Below, one piece after another: positions 34,001 through 36,886 of a stretch of 36,886 nt of DNA. The first letter of the stretch is position 1, and every line of letters starts with the position of its first letter. The notes under the pieces were generated by a model that made no database searches, was not told the DNA's origin, and worked only from the letters and a program-made list of their open reading frames with translations. The position numbers were made by a program, and so were the translations under genes. The stretch lies in the NCBI GenBank assembly GCA_949373075.1, contig CASIBX010000022.1, forward strand, positions 1 through 36,886, in the 5' to 3' direction. Source of the stretch: Candidatus Poseidoniaceae archaeon. GTDB taxonomy: Archaea > Thermoplasmatota > Poseidoniia > Poseidoniales > Poseidoniaceae.

Positions 34001-35657
34001 AATTTATCCATGCTTCGACATCAGACAAGTGGAATTGGCCACCTTGTACGCCGATATTCAGGCCACTATTGTCTATTGTAATTGCAGAACCTGTGACTGG
34101 ATCATGAATATCTAATCCTTGAAGATAGATATCAACAGAGTCTGTAATGACTACGCCTCTATTGTCGCCGATTGACACACAAGACACACAACTAACATCG
34201 CCTGAACCAGATTCTATGTCATTTGCTCGATTAAATTCGAGACCCGCATCCCCATTATAGGAACTGGAAAGGTTGGAGAGGTAAACGTACCTTGCATCAT
34301 CTATATGCACTCCTGAGTCACCATTATTGTTCAGTTCTAGGCCATCTACAATCGTAGCAGCACTTTCGAGATAGAAGCCCTCTTGCCCGTTGTGATGTAA
34401 GTCCCAATCACTCCCTTGAATGGCTCCTCCATTCAATGCAAATACACCGGGTCCAGTTGAATTTGATACTTCAAGCCCATTGAATTTAGCCGCGAAGTAA
34501 GATGAGAGTATTGACACACCTGCGCCATCTGCGCCACTTCCTGAGCCACCTGTATTATTTATTGACAGATTGGTAAATACTGTTGAGGAATCTACGAAAT
34601 ATAGCTGAACTCCAACCGCATCATTGTCCTCTAAATGGGCTTCTTCAATCCACGCACCTGTAGCGTTAATTTCAATTGTGGCACTAGCAATACCTGGTGT
34701 CTTCGCATCAGGGCCACCTGTGCCGCTAATCACCAATCCTTCGATAATTGCGCTCTGATAATTTGTATAATTTGTATGGTCTTCTTTATCAATAATCAAG
34801 GCCTTATACATCGAATTAGTTATCTCTAAATCTCTAATTACTGCTCTGGTGGTAATACCGTCATCAATATGGCGAATTATAGCGCCGTGATCTGAACGGT
34901 CAACTACCGCATTTTCAAAGAGAGGTACGCTGTCTTCAACCCATATTCCTGCAGCTTCAGCAAGTGTTGCACCGGTCACATTAGTAATGGATATGTTGCG
35001 GAATAAACCACCTGAATTGCCCCACATATTGACACCTCTAGTGACTGCATCATTGACTGAAAGCCCATCGACGTTAGGGGCAGAACCCGCTCCAACTGAA
35101 AATCCAATACCATACCTCCAATATGATGGGAAGTTCCAATCCTGACCTGCCTCATCAATCACCATATCACGAATTGTTGGTGTTGCTTGATTGAACATAT
35201 CAACACCGACATCATCAGGATTCCAAATGGTAACATTAGCGAGATATGGGTCTGAACCATAAATGGTAATTCCATATGTTGAATGTATTATTGAGGCGTT
35301 ATCGATTCTACTACCTCTACCATTTGATGAGGAATTAAATTGAATTCCCATGTGGTCACCGCCGCCTGCGAAATCAAAGTACACAGGGCATGACGCTGTA
35401 CCTTCTACCGTAATTCTTCCTTCAACAAATATCCGAACTCCACTAGACATTGTGACATTGGTACATGCTGAAATTACTAACTCGTCTGTAACATCGATGG
35501 TATGAGGATTATTGAGAACAATATTCCCTGACCAAGTAGTTTGAGCGCGTCCACTTGTTTCACTGGCTTCAACATTGGATACAAAGAATGGAGAAAACGA
35601 GGAGAGTAACAGTACGGTTAGTACGCCTAATACCGAGATTGGACGTCCACTCACCAT
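31005..35657 (-). CDS. Large anchored beta-helix plus PKD-like surface protein
   Basis: A 1550-residue protein with a signal peptide (1-32, VLGVLTVLLLSSFSPFFVSNVEA). Residues about 80-640 are right-handed beta-helix repeats, with short phrases such as GVNMWGNSGGLFRNISITN, GVQLYFVDSSTVFTNLSINN and GVHIDDARYVYLSNLSSSYN, as in pectate-lyase-like folds. Residues about 770-1370 hold six or seven PKD/cadherin-like modules (NQAPFIIW, FTWTSSLDG, LTLTVSDGV, ITLSVNDG). A further Ig-like unit and a helix (about 1476-1498, MIIAAASVGGFLLLSIVIGIVII) follow. The inner tail is acidic (DLIDSWGVFGAGTKEVL ... EEDPEEKPDED). It probably binds or cleaves polysaccharide outside the cell, but no catalytic residues were assigned. 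Sequons for N-glycosylation (NxS/T) are abundant, matching the nearby glycosyltransferases. Confidence 0.88.
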   Translation of the reverse strand: MVSGRPISVLGVLTVLLLSSFSPFFVSNVEASETSGRAQTTWSGNIVLNNPHTIDVTDELVISACTNVTMSSGVRIFVEGRITVEGTASCPVYFDFAGGGDHMGIQFNSSSNGRGSRIDNASIIHSTYGITIYGSDPYLANVTIWNPDDVGVDMFNQATPTIRDMVIDEAGQDWNFPSYWRYGIGFSVGAGSAPNVDGLSVNDAVTRGVNMWGNSGGLFRNISITNVTGATLAEAAGIWVEDSVPLFENAVVDRSDHGAIIRHIDDGITTRAVIRDLEITNSMYKALIIDKEDHTNYTNYQSAIIEGLVISGTGGPDAKTPGIASATIEINATGAWIEEAHLEDNDAVGVQLYFVDSSTVFTNLSINNTGGSGSGADGAGVSILSSYFAAKFNGLEVSNSTGPGVFALNGGAIQGSDWDLHHNGQEGFYLESAATIVDGLELNNNGDSGVHIDDARYVYLSNLSSSYNGDAGLEFNRANDIESGSGDVSCVSCVSIGDNRGVVITDSVDIYLQGLDIHDPVTGSAITIDNSGLNIGVQGGQFHLSDVEAWINYSGPSIDISAAEGVIDGLDVYGTHQGLVWDADHNVERDSILSNANLSGTGCLNLSNHDQLSGSGNVITTDCTGELTFTNVELNWTKFTDSGSHIMNLDTDSHLHLHQPSNLDYASANIAGNGWIEEAWNVDVWVVNNNSNGVPSSAVHLGFDQLESSISDSTNDIGRVTFPDLRGKKYTSVGQSPYTNVTIDCAYDGVANSTSTPLSQDRMVWCHLPLSNQAPFIIWDSPVDQSIYSSQGEVLFDAFNSSDLDDDLLTFTWTSSLDGNIESSCTGSWQYPNGPSDGVPFTANSDDTFACQLSDGVHDITLEICDDKGNCIQETRTIELANQEPVIVVYTDPSLSPWGELITPITKPVEFWLNGTYDPENDTLSCSWSWPGNNEPIADCVNGTGYLSFANMSYTTFDLTLTVSDGVNSPSEWTIPVELYNEVPISSFEINRSGNLSEDEINLLSTTIDPEGDEITYLWESSLDGVISNQSSWTGHLSRGAHVITLSVNDGRMEHINSTSQNSTVLIIENSPPKAVIQSPVSGINHDSSHLFEFNSSGSGDWDSACSTFPPNISWHCAEDEPATGSEYLIYSWESDVDGILQEDGLDWLIFEGHLSSGNHTITLTIDDGIHSPVTTSVSLDVASSAPVLGLLQPDLTVGYHSSDIIQIDVSDSVDYDGDNFTFSLISDISGEILIDANPMDIHSIQLDAGEHTLTFELVDGTGLSRNELVNLLVIESDPTAVIYEPMNNQFFEPGESVLLDSNGTNDADGDITRREWRLYVPGDLYPTVISNDAVHSTSLVPGVHHISLFVEDRRGGTNEVHLNITVASSSPDLSNLTASPSTVLIDELVTIDVSIELDDPDGTTNQVIATLTRNLQVWEFNLTDDNGDGIWTGEIKITPGEVGTAQLKVTAIDGENLDYTSIGIEFKEEESDNTAMIIAAASVGGFLLLSIVIGIVIIRRGKRLADIDLIDSWGVFGAGTKEVLADEVEENQVEISEEDPEEKPDEDLN

Positions 35658-35713
35658 AATTTCAACTATAACCCAATAGCATTAGACTATTGCCCTTACA
35701 AGTTCAGAACAAA

Positions 35714-36886
35714 TCACAATAATTTGTGCATCATATCTGCCGCTTCCTTGGCCGCTGTAGGGCAGAGAGCCCTTTGCCAAAGAGCAACTGATTCAGCCAT
35801 TGCTGAGAACTGATTATGTGTTTTGTATGCCGCTCTTAAAAACCAGATTTGGGCCGCTATTCGTCTTGCAGAAGAGAGATTATTTTGAGCATCGGCACTC
35901 GGAATTTTGATTCGATTAAGTAGGTTTTTTGCTCTATCCCCTTCACATGATTGAACCAATGTAACTTGAAGCATAGTTGATCTAAGACCTGATTTTGAGA
36001 ATACTAATCCAATCAATCTTTCAAAATTTGGTGAATTGGGTGAAGTCTGTGCAATTTCAGCTCGAATATTCAGAGCGTGTAATTGAGGGTCATCGGCATG
36101 AGATATCGATTCAAGACCTTCTCTGATTTTTGTAGCAGCACTCCATTTAGAATTTGAGATATACCAAGCGTGCCGAATATGAGCCATAGCGACTAGAATT
36201 ACTTTTTTCATGTCATCATCGATATCTGAAAAATCAATCAAGTCCAGTAAATCCAGTATTTCTGAGTCTGGAGTTTGTCCAGGCAAGCGGTCATCCATTC
36301 GCCTTGCGGCTTCAGATAATATTAATCTGGCACCAGATTTTGACATATCAGTTTCTTCGATTCTACCTTCTAGTAAGGACAAAGAATATTCTAAATCAGG
36401 AGCTGCACAATGTGCTAAATGTTCAGCTGCTACATCTGACTCTCCTCGCTCGATGGCAACCAATGCTGCGATTCTGTGTAACGATTCTGAAGGACTACGA
36501 TAAATTGCATCTCCGATTAGGGTGGCAAGACCGGCACTTGAGCGAACCATCAAAGCCTCAGCATTTGACATGAGATGTGACTCAATATTTCCGCCTGATT
36601 TCAAGATATGATGCATCTCTACTAATCTTGCAAGGTCTCCTTGTCTTTGCGACCAATACTTTGCTGCTGATGCATGGTCTTTTTCAGAGAGCATAGTTGA
36701 GCGCACGTTACGCACTAAGTGATGTAATTCAACACCACTTTCCATCCACCTAAGAAGAGCATGCTCGTCTAACTCGAGAAGATATTCCTCATGTTGAAGG
36801 TGGTCTGTTGGCACCGGCACAGGCAGAAGAGATAACTCATCTAAAACCTTGATTTCTTCACCCAAGTCGCCTAGAACAACTTCCTT
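35714..36886 (-). CDS. Helical-repeat (TPR-like) protein, 5' truncated by window edge
   Basis: At least 390 residues. The frame is open to the right edge (KEVVLGDLGEEIK before the TTG at 36865), so the true start is outside. The visible part is almost wholly alpha-helical, with recurring Ala/Leu patterns of 30-40 residues (SLHRIAALVAIERGESDVAAEHLAH, shortened here; AAQIWFLRAAYKTH; SVALWQRALCPTAA), as in TPR solenoids. There is no signal peptide or membrane segment in this part. The beginning (LLPVPVPTDHLQHEEYLLEL) may link to an upstream domain. It lies 56 bases upstream of the beta-helix surface protein gene on the same strand. Unknown function; a cytoplasmic scaffold is likely. Confidence 0.7.
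   Translation of the reverse strand, partial: KEVVLGDLGEEIKVLDELSLLPVPVPTDHLQHEEYLLELDEHALLRWMESGVELHHLVRNVRSTMLSEKDHASAAKYWSQRQGDLARLVEMHHILKSGGNIESHLMSNAEALMVRSSAGLATLIGDAIYRSPSESLHRIAALVAIERGESDVAAEHLAHCAAPDLEYSLSLLEGRIEETDMSKSGARLILSEAARRMDDRLPGQTPDSEILDLLDLIDFSDIDDDMKKVILVAMAHIRHAWYISNSKWSAATKIREGLESISHADDPQLHALNIRAEIAQTSPNSPNFERLIGLVFSKSGLRSTMLQVTLVQSCEGDRAKNLLNRIKIPSADAQNNLSSARRIAAQIWFLRAAYKTHNQFSAMAESVALWQRALCPTAAKEAADMMHKLL

Overview
The window looks like part of a planktonic archaeal genome, most likely Marine Group II (Candidatus Poseidoniales) or a close relative. This is inferred from gene content, not from a marker gene: very large secreted proteins with Asp-rich thrombospondin type-3-like repeats and C-terminal anchors, very tight gene packing, and Shine-Dalgarno sites of the GGAGGTGA type. 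No rRNA gene is present to confirm placement.

Left part. Positions 1-1632 are visibly AT-rich and hold the 3' part of an NAD-dependent sugar epimerase gene plus a beta-propeller-like protein, probably the edge of a surface-polysaccharide region. Then come a thiolase (minus) and a bacterial-type RNase PH (plus). Both are recognisable end to end, but between about 2470 and 3490 they are broken by roughly a dozen frame changes, which looks more like a poor-quality sequence block than two true pseudogenes. A tRNA-Phe(GAA) gene with encoded CCA follows RNase PH.

Middle part (3.9-11.1 kb). A membrane protein with a C-terminal small-multidrug-export-like domain, a MoaB/MogA-type protein and dihydroorotase form a plus-strand run. 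After these come a small two-helix membrane protein, an M32 carboxypeptidase (minus) and an M29-like aminopeptidase homologue (plus). The convergent pairs share back-to-back stop codons with no spacer.

Right part (11.1-36.9 kb). This is almost entirely minus strand and is a cell-surface island. It holds a cytoplasmic EF-hand, polyglutamine and zinc-ribbon protein, a 2062-residue FG-GAP plus type-3-repeat surface protein, an Lnb-like (DUF4105) membrane protein, a 418-residue anchored exoprotein, an 818-residue type-3-repeat protein, a BNR/sialidase-like ectodomain protein, a family 4 glycosyltransferase, a four-helix membrane protein, a 687-residue exoprotein and a 1550-residue beta-helix plus PKD-like protein. 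A helical-repeat protein runs off the right edge. The only plus-strand genes here are thiamine pyrophosphokinase and a family 2 glycosyltransferase.

The most interesting unexplained signals are the surface island with its varied cytoplasmic tails and embedded Lnb-like enzyme, the low-complexity EF-hand/polyQ protein beside the giant surface protein, and GC-rich palindromes at the 5' ends of several membrane or secreted protein genes. No CRISPR array, insertion sequence, integrase or rRNA was seen.
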